Below, in pieces: positions 1-12,587 of a stretch of DNA of 64,000 nucleotides. Under the pieces are notes generated by a model. The model worked only from the letters and a program-made list of their open reading frames with translations. It did not search any database and was not told where the DNA came from. Every line of letters starts with the position of its first letter. Positions within the stretch are counted from its first letter, which is position 1. This stretch comes from Bondarzewia mesenterica (lineage: Eukaryota; Basidiomycota; Agaricomycetes; Russulales; Bondarzewiaceae): positions 1 to 64,000 of the forward strand of contig SGPL01000049.1 of the NCBI GenBank assembly GCA_004802705.1, read 5' to 3'. The position numbers were made by a program, and so were the translations under genes.

Positions 1-909
1 CATATGTCCTCAACTTATCATGAATCACAAGTAATTTTCATCTTAAAAATATCAAAAATTTCTAATTCTTAAAAAATCAGTAGGTCTCTCTCTCTTTCCT
101 TTATATAAATGTAATTTACATATTGCTATAGTTTTCTGTGAAGCAAAACTATACATTCAAAAGGGACCTTACTAACTCAGGCTGTGAGGATGCCTTTTTT
201 AGTAATAATGTTGTTTATTATAGTTTATTGTTAAATATCTATCAGTCAGCTTATATGTAACTAAACATCATGAATAAGTAAACATCAATTTTAGAGTCAG
301 CATTAATTATTGTGATAATGAGCATGTCAATGATGTATTAGTGCTGATGGAGATAAAGACGATAATTGAGGCAATCCTTGATGATTTCCATATCAAGAAG
401 TGAAGTGTTAAGATTCATATTATATAAAAGCCCTTTAGCTTCTTATATCAAACATTTACTATCCTCTCTCCCATTCCACCTACTTTTCTCATTATGTCTA
501 TTCTTGAATGATTGACTCATTGAGCATAGCAAAAGCCAATGAGTAGTAATGCTAAAAGAGCACAAGCAAATGATATGTATAGACATTGTACAATGTTTAT
601 AATGTAATATATGCTCAAGCACCATCAAAAATAAAGAAACATGAGACAAAACTTCTCATGACTTTTGTACTGTCTCAAAACAATGAAGAGAAGTTGAATC
701 AAGATAGACAAGGAATGAAATCGGAAAAATACCTAATAAAATGCTCCATGAAATTAATATGTCCCTTTGATGAGACATCTATCCTAATTTAAAAATTATC
801 TATTTTTTTGGCATGTTAATCACATTGATAATAGACTGCTTGTCAATGAGAAAGATAGATGAGCCCTTGATCTCATAACTAAGCTCAAAATTACACATTA
901 TTCAGTACT
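1..909. other. AT-rich repeat-derived DNA, no gene seen
   Basis: No open frame longer than about 70 codons and no recognisable domain. The stretch is AT-rich and CpG-poor like the rest of the left 53 kb, so it is probably decayed transposon DNA. It ends where the 46/65-bp tandem repeats begin. Confidence 0.6.
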
Positions 910-1682
910 TTTATATTATCTTAGATGGACTAGCTGAAGCTGCTTTTGCCTGATGTCGATGACTAGCTGAGCTCAGCTGCTAGGCATGAGGCCCTATTAC
1001 AGATAATTCAGCCATCAATTTATTTGCTATCTCTAATAGTTTGGCTGAGCATCCTTTTCATTCACTATTTACTGTGTTTGACAGTTCAGCTGAGATTCTT
1101 GAGGAAGGTAGTGGAGTCGAGCTTACTCATTGTTCACCATATCTGATAGTTCAGCCGAGCACCTTCTGAGCAGACATATAGGCCTTGCCTGCTCATTATT
1201 CACTATCTCTGATGATCAGCCAAGCATATAAAAAGCGTTATATTTGCTCACTATTTACCATATCTAATAGTTCAGCTAAGATTTTTAGAAAAGGTAATGG
1301 GGTCAAGCTTGCTTGCTGTCCACTATATCTAATAGTTCAGTCAAAATTCTCAGGGAAGGTAATAAGGTTGAGCTTGCTCACTGTTCATCATGTCTGATGA
1401 TTTAGCTAAGATTTTTAGTTAAGGTAATAGGGACTGTCTCTGATGGTTCAGCTAAGATTCTCAAGAAAGGTAATAGGAACCATCTCTAATAGTTTAGCTA
1501 AGATTCTCATAAAATGTAATAGGGATCATCTCTGATAGTTTAGCTGAGACTCTCAAAAAATATAATGAGGACTGTCTCAGATAGTTCAGTTGAGATTCTC
1601 GAGGAAGATAATAGGGTCAGGCTGGTAAGTGATAGCTCAGCTAAGACTTCTAAGAAAGGTAGTGGAGTCAGGCTGGCTCACC
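910..1682 (+). repeat. Tandem 46/65-bp repeat array (solitary arm)
   Basis: The array repeats a core like TCTGATAGTTCAGCTGAG, then GGTAATAGGG. Successive copies starting near 1261, 1326 and 1391 are 65 bp apart. Those starting near 1393, 1439 and 1485 are 46 bp apart; the short form lacks about 19 bp (a GCTTGCTCACTGTTCAC-like segment). The part from about 1050 is a direct repeat of 46710-47340 and an inverted repeat of 52590-53170. It is one arm of the foldback-like element described at 46650-53190. Confidence 0.85.
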
Positions 1683-2126
1683 ATTTCTTGCCAAGAAGGC
1701 TGATGGCATTGTTGAATAGCTTTGGCATTATATAATGTAGATTCTCTATCACAATAGCTTTTTACACATATATCATAATTATATATTCATTCACATTAAC
1801 TTTTATTTTGCATCTTCAGCTTCACTCATCGGTAAACACACTGTTCTTTCTCAGGAAAAACAAAGACTTTGCAAAAAGGCTTTAGCAAGCTCTGACATGC
1901 ATTCTACATCTGAATTGCTTTCTTTTGATATATAAAACTTGAATATTNATNTACAGNAACNCTTGTTATGCATTATCNACNATGNTTTCAANAGNATATC
2001 AGTATTNTTGCCTAANAAGGACTAAGACTTGCACAAAAAGCTTNAGTGAGNATCAGCNNANGTTCTACATGATAATAGCTTTCTNNACANATATAAAACT
2101 TGCATATGGTGAATGCAGAACAAGTG
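1683..2126 (+). repeat. About 155-bp tandem units joined to the 46/65-bp array
   Basis: Units carry a leading CACTGTTCTTTCTCAGGAA-like segment, a middle ATATATAAAACTTGAAT-like segment and a CTTGTT tail. The stretch matches 50932-51370 in the same orientation at roughly 80-85% by eye. Many N bases lie at 1948-2095. At about 2105 the sequence appears to flip into the opposite arm: GTGAATGCAGAACAAGTG is the reverse complement of the unit tail. This suggests that the centre of a palindrome has been deleted here. Confidence 0.75.
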
Positions 2127-4400
2127 TAGATGGTAGTAAGGGACTGAATAGGCTCTGGCATGATAGACCATTCTGTAAAATGTATATTAGTGCTAAATTA
2201 AATGTGCAGTATACCATAAATATATACCAATCCTAGTGTATACTGCTCGACAACCTTCCTGACAGCTAAGCTATAGCCAATAGATAACAGTGAAGCCTAC
2301 AAGAAACAAAGATAGTCCTAGATAGAAACATGAACAGACTGCTGCAGCAAGAGAGCCAAGTGAGCAAGAACAAGCAAGAAAGAGTGAGCCACAACCAGTG
2401 AGCTAAATGGTCTAATGGCGAGATAATATTGAGCACCTGAGAATACTGCTAAAAATGCTATAGAGACAAATTATGCATGATGATAGTAATCAGTATGAAA
2501 TAACTATTGTATTGCATGCTGTGAAGCTGTATAATCTGATGATCAATATGCACTTTTAAATTGTCTTTCATGCTTCTCTTAATCTCTAATTTGAGGCAGC
2601 TACTTTAACTTGCCACACTTTTAAAGATTTGTAAAAGAAGGAATAAGACAGTGGAATTTTGTGTAAGTAGTGGATGATAGAAGAAGTTGAAGTAAAAACT
2701 TTTGTGTCACTTTCAAGTTACAGATATCACATATGTCGCATAGGTGGCTATAATGGCAAGAGAATTGCATGGCTACAGCAATGAGGATGAAGCTGAGAGA
2801 TTTTTTTTTTCACTCTATGTAAAAATGGTCGACATCCTGTCTCAGGTTGTATTTAGAGCTCAGACTGATTTGCAATTTTCAGTTTTACTCGGGGTCTATC
2901 TCAGATTAGAGCTAATCATATTTTTAGCATCAGTATGAATGCACTGCACTCAGTTTGATGCTGAATAAAGGCTTGGCAGTATAAATGTATTTGACACATC
3001 ATTATGCATCTATTTATCCTCACTTATTGCTAGCTCAATTTACACTCATTAAAGCATGTTTATTAATTCAAGTGATTTTTATTTCAAAAAAAATAACCAC
3101 GAGGCTGAGCCAACACTTCATGGTTACAGCATCTGAACCTTGTCAATAATATTGGCATTACACATGCAAACTTTAAATTTCTCGTAAATGATCTCAATGC
3201 TAAACACATAGGCACTTATTTTTATTTACCAGTTCTTTCGAGATGGCAGCTCAGTCAGTATCTTACAAATAAATTAGCACATTTAATTATTAGTTCACAT
3301 CATGCCTTATCATTGAGGTTACTAATGATTTAAAAAAAAGAACTGAAAGATTTCAATATATACATGAACCTCTGTGCAAATTCTCTAGAGTATATAATCA
3401 GTCATTGCAAAGAAATCATCAATAATGCATTTATTTTTAGAACAATGCATGTTTTTAGACAAATGATGTGTATTTTCAGATGAATGACACATAATTTTAG
3501 ATGAACAACATGTATTTTCTATGTTTTTTACCTGTTTTTAAATAAACATCACATATTTTCAATGAATGATGTATCTTTTCAAATGAATAATGACTCAGCT
3601 GTTATTGAACCAGATGATGCATATTTTCAAATGCACAACGTGTATTTTCAGATGAACAATGTGTATTCCCTATTTTTTCACTTGTTATTGAACTCAATGA
3701 TGCAATTTCTAGCCAAATACTAGTAAATGACATGAATCATAGTCAAATAAATAGCTCTTTACTTCTCCACTCACTCTATATCACTACTCACAATCACTAA
3801 CCACTTCAACAATGCTCAACAACACTCTGCAGTCCCTCATTACCTTCATCAATTATATTCTAATATGACTCTTTTGTCCTCACCCTCGAGACTTCACTAT
3901 AATGCTGTATCTATTCGAGAGGTGCATATTCAAATTTTTAACTATTTAATTTATTGCTTAGACCATTAAGCTAAAGGTTTAGATCGAGATAGTCAACATG
4001 ATCAGGAAGTGTTAAGGCAAATAACTGGCAGTTGCAATGCTTAGCCTCACTCACTTATACTCACCTTTTAGTACCTTTTAGTATTAAGCAAGATATCACT
4101 GTCTATGATTGCTAAAATTTAATGTCTCATACTCTATAATCTCCTTTTAGATTATAGTAGAGAGAATGCAAGATGAAATTGTGCAAGTGGCCTAGTGTTA
4201 TAATCAGTGCAGTTGCTGTATTAAGCCATGAGTGAGCTTACAAGCCCAACAAGCAGCTGATTGCATACTTACTATTTTCATAGCAATCAAACTTATTTTA
4301 TAATCTATTAAAAATTAACTATTTGGACTATCAGTGAGTCTCTAGGATATATAGTGTGAGTGTAGGTAGCAATGTCCATAGTGTAGAGAAGGTCAACTCA
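2127..4400. other. AT-rich DNA without recognisable gene
   Basis: Only short, stop-ridden frames are present. No domain was recognised on either strand. It contains the short minisatellite listed separately at 3417-3672 and lies downstream (3' side) of the minus-strand Copia relic, so an LTR may be hidden here, but none could be delimited. Confidence 0.5.
3417..3672. repeat. Degenerate minisatellite of about 21-22 bp
   Basis: A unit resembling GATGAATGATGTGTATTTTCA recurs about ten times with substitutions and small gaps. There is no coding potential. Confidence 0.65.
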
Positions 4401-4559
4401 CCTCAGTCATAGTGGAAGTGATTGAGGGGAGTTCAGTATGTATGCGTAGCTATATATACTGTTGGATATCAAATGTCCAATCCTGTTCACTGCATGATGC
4501 CTTATGTCTCTCTGTGTCTACGTTTAACTTCTAATTTAGAATTCAACACTTCTCAAGTC

Positions 4560-7500
4560 TCATACTCCTCCTCGAGTCTAGATATATACTCCTCCTCAGT
4601 AGGCATCTGAGAGTGGCTGCAGTCTGAGTGCAGAGTGGAAGGTTTCATGTATTGCTTTGGGCAGTGCTTTCGTAAATATATTAGTAAGATTGTTGTGTGT
4701 ATATATATAGGAAAAGGAGACATGCTTGTGCATGATGTAGTCCTAAATAAAATGGTTCTAGATGTCAATGTATTTGCTGTGACCATGAAATGCTTGGTCT
4801 TGTGTGAGGTGAATAGAAGATTGGTTATTGCAGTGAATAGTGATGAGTTCCATGAGTTGCAGATAGATAAAGGTGAGGATCATGTAGAGCTAAAGAGCCT
4901 CTTTGCATACATGTGCAATGGTGATGAATTTCACCTTGCAGGTGGATGTGGCTGTGAGGTGCTGGCATTTCAAGCTCTAAGATATGAAGCCAGATCCTAG
5001 TGAGAACTTATAGCCAGAGATTGAGTAATGTGAACTAGCAGGTCCAGTGTGTCTACTAAAACTGACATCAGTGTATCCTATGAGCTGTAAAGGTTGAGAG
5101 CCACTGAGTATCAAGCTAAATATATGCATTCTTTTGAGGTATCAGATGATGTGCTTTATGGCTGTTCAGTGCTGTATGCCAGAGTTTGCATTAAATTGGC
5201 TCAGGTGTTGCACAGTAAAAGAAATATCAGGATGAGACTCAATAAAAAGATATATAAGGCATTTGATGAGCTCACAGAATGGAATTGAAGACATGGCAGA
5301 TTTGTCAAGTTTAGTAGTGGATGAGTCATCGTGAGTGAGGCAGATGTTGCAGTTGAGCAGAGTGGAGATAGTGTTTGCATCAGATAAGCAGAATTTTTTG
5401 AGGATAGTGTCGATGAGGCCAGTTTGCAATATAGTAATAGTGCAATTGAATAGGTTGCATGAGATGCTGAGGCTAACGAGCTATTGTATGAGACCAAGTT
5501 CAATGATGTCAAATTGAGAGCAGAGGGAGTTTTTGACACCTTGGATAATGGCAGGGAAAGAGCCAGCGATGTTGAGATTATTAACATGGATGATAAGCAA
5601 ACATTTGCCAGCTTTATTAAATCTGTAATACAAGCTCCATTCAGTGCTGAGGCATCAGAAACTGAGATCGACGAGAGCACTATGAAGTTTTTGATTCCAA
5701 ATTTGACTGCCTTAATGTAGGCCATAGAGGCCTTTTAGTAGTTTCTATACCCAGTTCTCCTTGCCCAACTCAGCAAATCCCTCCGGCTACTCCGTCTACA
5801 GATCTTCCTTGAGATCACCATGTAGGAACGTGGTTTTCACATCCAGTTATTCAATTGGCCAGCTGAAGTGTGAGGCGAGATGGAGAAGTAGTCATTAGAT
5901 TTCAGCATGTAATGAGAGAGAACATATCAGTGAAATCTTGACTGAGAACCTGTGTGAAGCCCTTTGCAACTAGTCTAGCTTTGAATCGAATGGGGTTGTT
6001 ATTAGCATCATATTTAATAGTGAAGATTGGATAACACTTGATGATTCGATGTCCAGGAGGTACAGAGGTATGAGGCACGAGAATGTAAACATTGTGTGCA
6101 TAAATGGAGGTGAGTTCATCGAGGTATACAGTTCACCATTTATCTGCATTAGGAGAGGATTGCGCAGTGGCCCAGTTGTGAGATTCCTCATTGAGTTAGG
6201 CAGCGGTGGCAAGAAGAAGCTCAGTATCTAAAGGGAAAGGTATTAAGAGAGAAAGTAGATGTAAAGATGAAGAGGAAGAAGGTGAGGTAGGTAGGGAAGA
6301 TGAAAGAGAGAGTGGAATTTCAGTAGGTCATCATCCAATAGGGAAGTTGAAGGGTGAGAAGTAGAGGGTATTGCAGAAGAGGAAAAAGAAGGGGGAGATG
6401 TGGGAGATATAGTAAGTAATTCATTGTGGGATTCAATAAAAAACACATGATAAAAAACAAAAATATGACCAGATGGATGGTAATAATACTGGTAGGCTTT
6501 AGAATTGAGAGAGTAACTGATGAGGATGCATTCAAGGGATCAGTTGTTGATTTTGAGGTTGTGATGGTCTTAGATGAGAACAAAGGCATGATAGCCAAAT
6601 TCATGCAGGTGTGAGACATCAGGTTTATAGCTAAACCAAGCCTCATCAGGCATGGAGTTGGGGAGAGATCAGATAGTCATACGGTTATGCAGATATGCTG
6701 CAGTGAGATAATACTCATCCCATAGCAAAAGTGGCAGGTTGGCACTAATGCGCATGGTGCGTGCGCAGTCAAATAGGGTTCGATATAGATGCTCAACAAG
6801 ACCAATATGTGCAGAGGTATATAGTGCTAAAGTTTGGTGGCCGATATCTTGTTGATGAAGATAGGATTCAAACTGAGTAGAAGTAAACTCCCCCCCACTA
6901 TCAGTATGAACAAGAAGGAGAGAATGGCAAGATTTGCATTCAGCTAAAGCACACCATTCAATGAAAGCAGAGGCAGCATGTGATTTCTGTAGAAGAAAAA
7001 GAGCCTAAGACTTAGAAGTACAATTATTGTAGATATCTAGAGAGTAGCATTTGCCTCCTGTAATCTCAGGCTTCATTGGCTCCATGAGGTTGGCATAGAT
7101 GATTCTAAGAGGTGTCAAAGAGTGAGTCCCAGATCTAGTTGGTGGGACCGGTCAGCGAGTTTGTTTACCCAAGATATAAGCATCATAGGTTAGTGCATCA
7201 GAAGAGAGATCAGTAGGCATATCTAAAACCAAGTAATTTCAGGCCACATGTATCAGAGCATAGTGATTTGCATGTCCAAAACAGCAGTATTAGATCATCA
7301 AAGAGGGAGTAGCCTGAGAGACGTGGGCATGAAGAACAGAGGGTTCACTACTAAGGGAATATAAGTTATTATTGGTGCACACACCTGTTGCGATAACTTT
7401 GTGACTGTCAGACTAAAGAGCAATAGAGTATGAGTAGTTGTCGAAAGAGACAGAGTAACTGGAGTCACAGAGTCAAGAGATAGAGATTAACTGCATGATG

Positions 7501-8080
7501 GCCATAGGCACACAAAGGACAAGATAAAGAATGAGGTAGCATCCTTTACCAAGATGAAGATACACATTGCCAATGCCAATGACAAGGATGCAAGAGCCAT
7601 TGATATCTCGAATGGATCGCAGTGTGATAGACTTGAGTGAGATGAAGTTAGATTCATGTGGTATGAGGTAGCAACTGGATGCACTATCGAGATAAAAAAA
7701 AGTGAGTCATGTGTACAAGTTGGTCAGTAGGGGACACAGTAGCATTAGAAGAAAGGCACATTTAATCAACAGAGCATGAGTCAGCATCTATAAGAGAGAC
7801 CACGGACTAATACTCAACATCATCATATGAGAGATGTGAGTCAAAAAGAGTGGCGATAACCTCTTTGATGTGTGTGTTGGCATTGGAGAGCTCTGTCTTC
7901 TTAGTGTCCTCAAAGGGCAGTGCAGTAGTGTCATAAGGGGTTCTTTTTGGCTTAAGGTGGGAGAATTTGGCTCAACACTTGGCCGAAATATGATTAAGAT
8001 GATTGCAATGTTCACATGACATACATTGATGAGCACCCCTGCTCCTTAGCCTTGAAGGCTACCATTTTTGCCTCTTAGTT
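4560..8080 (-). mobile_element. Decayed Ty1/Copia element A (gag zinc knuckle to RNase H)
   Basis: The minus strand, read from high to low coordinates across several frames, gives an ordered Copia Gag-Pol. A CCHC knuckle (CMSCEHCNHLNHISAKC) lies near 8000. A protease/pre-integrase stretch with SITLRSIRDINGSC-like sequence lies at 7700-7440. The integrase core carries HTDSGGEF near 6884-6908. A reverse transcriptase follows, with NPIRFKARLVAKGFTQV near 5960-6010, a decayed LLIIHVNNLNIAGS (family YVDDLLIAGS) near 5600 and ILKKFCLSDANT near 5400. RNase H-like sequence runs to about 4560. Many stops and frame changes show it is dead. The typical Copia order PR-IN-RT-RH identifies the superfamily. 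No LTRs could be delimited. Confidence 0.85.
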
Positions 8081-8255
8081 TCAGATCTAGAACCTTCACC
8101 ATCTCTATCCATTTGTGATAGTTTGCGATTTTCCCTCAGCTTGGCTGCACCGACCTCAGATCATGAGACCTTTCCTCATTGATGCTCCAGACCTACTCTA
8201 TGTGTCAAACCTCTACAATCAATGATGTCGAGCAGCACTCAAGCTCATCCATTCA

Positions 8256-8348
8256 GAGCGATCACTTTTAGTATATCATCTATTTAGAGTGATCACTTTC
8301 AGTATGACATCTATTTAGCATGATCACTTTTGGTATGATCAGCTGACT
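8256..8348. repeat. Three tandem 31-bp units
   Basis: Units start at 8256, 8287 and 8318, each with a GATCACTTT(T/C)(A/G)GTAT core followed by CATCTATTTA. The spacing is exactly 31 bp and the third unit diverges at its end. No gene overlaps it. Confidence 0.75.
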
Positions 8349-11300
8349 ACCTGTGACATCGCCTATAACCCATTCTGATCTGATATCACTCAGAGCACAT
8401 GCTCCTCCATTCCATCATTTTATCGCATGTTATTTCTAAGAGACTTTGCAGCTACTGATGAGCAGATAATGGATCTAAAAGGATTCAAAACTCAGTAGGT
8501 AAAAGCAGTCAATTGTGTCAAGTGACAAGAACTACAAATAATCATCAAGTGTTGCCCATCATAAAATTCAGTACCTTGAAGAGTTTGTGAAAAAAATCTG
8601 AGCTAAAGTTATCATTTAAGAGACCTTCAAATATAAAGAAAAAAAGTTAATTCTACCCTTAAATCTCTTTATTTATTAAAGTGAACTGCAAAGGGTTTTT
8701 TACTATTCACTTTGCTCGCATTATTGAAATTTTAATAATCTTAATTTTAGCTAAAGATACTAAGCAAAATGCTGCACTCTCAAGACAAACCTCAGGTCTT
8801 GACCATGTACAAACAAGTTGATAAAAAAAGTTCGCCCACTTGTTAAAACCTTTTTTAAAAGAAGCATGAGTATATCAATAAATCTTTAAAAATCCTTTAC
8901 TCACATTACCACCTTTTATACCATATTTTTCTAATTTTATACCTATCATCAAGTTATCACTCAATTGAATCAAAATTCTAGATATTAATCCTGATGTATT
9001 TTTATTGTCAGAACAAAAAGTTATTTCAGTATATCATAAAGCTTAATAAGAAAGCCTTAGCTTTTGAAGAGAGTGATTGTGGTATACTGAAAAAATTATA
9101 TTTCTTTGTATATATTTAGTCAACAGTATCTCACATACCTTGGGTATATAAAATATCTTCATACTCCTAAGAATTTAAGCCTTAAGTATTAGACCTGCTT
9201 TAAGAAAAGATCAAGACAAGAGTATATAAATCTCAATAGTCAGCTTATCGATCCCAATGGTTTTGCATCTTAAAGAAAAATCCTGATAAAATAAGTTGAA
9301 ATGATGAAAGTCAAATATAATCATAGCAGCATAGTCCATAAATGAAAGTCATAAAGCTGACTTAATAATGGGCAATGCAATTGGTTCAAAGGTCATCTCC
9401 GCTTTAGTTGTGGCAGAAAACTAAAAATACTAATAAAAATGCGACACTTTTAAGAATGAATTAATAATACCTTAGCTAATACTTTATCAATTTTAAAGCT
9501 GATTTTAAATTTATCATCTGCTTATCAATGGCTTTTTGATCATATGTTCATCAAGAAAAACTAAGCTCATCTCAAAACAATCTATTTTTAGCTTATAATA
9601 ATAAAAGACCTATATCTCAATCAATATTATACTAATGTCAATTCTGATTTCATATCTATAATCTGCTCATTGATAGCTTTCAGAGGATATTTTCACCAAA
9701 AGAAACCAAGCTTATCTCAAACTAATCTATTTTTAGCTAATAACAATAAAAGACTCATATCTCAACTAATACTATGCCAACTTGAATTCTGATTGCATAT
9801 TCATGACCTGCTCATTGACAGCTTTCAGATGATATCTATCAATTTATGCAACAGACTTTAAGATGAGATTAACATTAATAAGTCGTATTTTAAGAAATGA
9901 GTCATGTTTTAAAAGATATGCACATTTGCCTTTTTGCTATAAGTCTATTAGAATAGGAGTTATAAAAATAGTATCCATGGTAGTGAAGTCTATAAATGAA
10001 AGATATAGAACTAAATTAATAAAAGGCAATGCAATTAGTTTAAGAAAACTTCAATGTTAGTTTAAAAGAGTTTAATCACCCCAGCTCAAAGTCCCTTTAT
10101 TGAATCCCCACAGCATGCTCTCCATTAAGCATACTCTTTCATTTTCACTCTCTATTGAGCCCCTGCTCTCCATAAGCACAATACTTATTTCTCATTTGGG
10201 GTGTTTTTAAATGCATGTGCCTGCGGCAGATCACTCAAGATTATTGACTGCTAGATGATAAACAGAACTATAGTTATGAGAAGCCTATAGTACAAATAAA
10301 GATAAAGAGATTAATTTTAGTAAGAACAAAGATAGTTTGTATCATTAATTCCTTTCAGATACTAGACACTCATACTTACACTAAACCAACAAATAGTATG
10401 TCTAATCATAGCTCTCAAAAGGATCTTTAGAACTTATAAAAGTAACTCATTGATGCAATTAGCATTTATGATATACAATAATTTGATGAGCATACTAATA
10501 TACCAGTCCTTTTTAATATTTCTAATACTATTATCAAAAACATCAAAACTTCATTAGCATTCATTGACAGCCTCAAAAATGCAACATTTGATGAAAAAAA
10601 TCTTAACATAGATATGCTTGAGCATTTACACTATATAATACAAGCCTTCATTATTATCAATGACCTCAACACATGATTAACTATTTAAAAAAAATCACTA
10701 GTAATGCATCACAGGCAACTTACAATAAGGCTCACAAAGCTAATATATATCAACACCCAGATGATTTTATTCTCTTACTCTATGAAGTTAAACATCAGGA
10801 TGTTAAACTGAGCAGCATTATTTCAATTCTCTATTATATATATCTAAATATATTTATAGCTTATATTAGCTCATTTATAAAACTAGAAATATGCCCCATA
10901 AGTGCTTATCCTCACTATAATCCTATCAAGCTTGTTATGAGTAGCAGAAGGGTGAAAGTGCTTTGCTAAAAATTTTATACCATTTTTGTGAGTCTCTACC
11001 TTTAAGCTTTAAATAGTGCATGTGATGTAGAATATTATAGCTGATGAATGCAAAAAATTCTAAAGAAAATTAGTTAAAATAATGGCTATATTTTAATGTA
11101 TAAGAACTTCTTTCATTTACAAGCATATCTTAATGCTGTTAAGTAAGGTGATATTTTTACTACTAATTTTATGCTTTTCTTCTCAATCAATAGAGCTCAA
11201 CTCTATTAAAGCAAAAATCTGATTGTTAGATCTATATTTAGATCATCTCTAATTTTTACTAAACTTGTGCTGTAAGAAAAAGCATGTTTTTTTAAATAGG

Positions 11301-12007
11301 TTCATTCTAAGACTGAATAACTCAAAAAATCTAGATTTATTCATTTTTCTTGATCTATATCATATTGTTATATTATAAAAAGAAGAACTCTTAGTTTAAA
11401 ATGCTCTGTTAAATTACACCTCACTATTAAAAAAAAATTTTGGCTCTTATTCTTGTAGATACCTTTGCTATAGCTCATTTTAACAATGATATTGGCTATT
11501 ATAGTGCTTTCAGCTATCATACTTACTGTAAGGTCAAGGAATATCATAAGCTATAAAGTAATTATTACTACCCTATACTCAAGAAGCTAGATAACTATCA
11601 CATCGAAGGATGTGATCACAATAATATTAATGTTCAACATCTTTCACTGATCATAAGACTACTATCTCAACAACCTTTTATTTATTCAAACATCATTAAA
11701 TAAGACTCAATACAAAGAATACCATTGAAGTATTAGCATATCTAGATCAACTATTTTTAGTGAATTAATTTCAAAACTTATACTCGATATATCTTTTGGC
11801 ATTTCATCTCATGCATCATATCTCTTTGAACATCTCTAAACTCTTGCTTGACCTCTAGCAGGAGACTATTGATTATAACAGTACTAATAATATCAGCAAT
11901 TAAGATTGAGCTATCTTATAGAGCAATGTTTAGATAGCTTATGAGTAAAAAGTAGCTGATGCTATTTTATGTTAGTATAGAGGCAGTTGGTATAAATAGT
12001 CTATACA
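8349..12007. other. Strongly decayed AT-rich repeat DNA
   Basis: No gene and no clear retroelement domain was recognised. An imperfect larger duplication is visible: the segment around 9341-9400 (AGTCCATAAATGAAAGTCAT) resembles 9986-10045 (AGTCTATAAATGAAAGATAT). The 145-bp tandem repeat at 9501-9841 is listed separately. CpG is nearly absent. Confidence 0.55.
9501..9841. repeat. Tandem repeat with 145-bp period
   Basis: Units start at 9501, 9646 and 9791, exactly 145 bp apart, each beginning GATT and followed by a CTGCTCATTGA(T/C)AGCTTT-like block. The third unit is partial. The units differ by scattered substitutions but keep their length. Confidence 0.75.
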
Positions 12008-12587
12008 TGTAACCTAACTCTTTTTTTACTCAATTTACTTTGATATCTACTGACTTACTTAATAGACTATGATCTACACCTTGACATGCACGATCCTGAC
12101 ATAGGGTGTTCTGATGCACCTTATCTTATCTTATCTAACTAGCGAGTCATGTGACTAATAGACCTGGTTAAACTCTAGATCAATCTAGGCCTTAACTCAT
12201 AAAAGCCCCACTGGCTTTTTCACATATGATTACTTATCCATCAATGGCCTTTCTAGTGCACACTATTGACATATGCCATTGCTAATGACCTGCCTTAAAG
12301 TGCATACATATATATATAGGGCTTGATTATTTACAATACTTTAGTTTGATCTTCTCAGACCTTAGGTACACCTTGTATATCTAACTATTATAATAATTTA
12401 CTGAACTCCTGAACTCTTGCAATTTACATCTGCTTGACACTAGGCATACTTGTCAGACTAAGACTACAAGGCTACTTGAGCTAGATGCCTAGGTGGTCCT
12501 CACTCAGATCGATCCTTAGAGCTTAGCAACAGTATACATGAGCTACTCATTAGATCTCTACATCTCTGCCTACATGAGGTCCTAACA
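12008..12587 (+). repeat. Possible solo or terminal LTR (TG...CA)
   Basis: The 580-bp segment begins TGTAACC and ends CCTAACA. It carries a TATATATATAGGGC box near 12309-12322 with about 270 bp downstream, the layout expected of an LTR with U3-R-U5 on the plus strand. No second copy was located in the window and no clear target-site duplication flanks it, so this rests on layout alone. Confidence 0.4.

Noticed and set aside
910..1682. CRISPR-like regularly spaced repeats
   Set aside because: The repeats are contiguous degenerate tandem units without unique spacers, in a eukaryotic genome; they match the arm repeats elsewhere in the window.
4635..5000. 121-codon plus-strand frame as a gene
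   Set aside because: It overlaps the minus-strand Copia RNase H relic, which explains the sequence; the plus frame has no recognisable domain.
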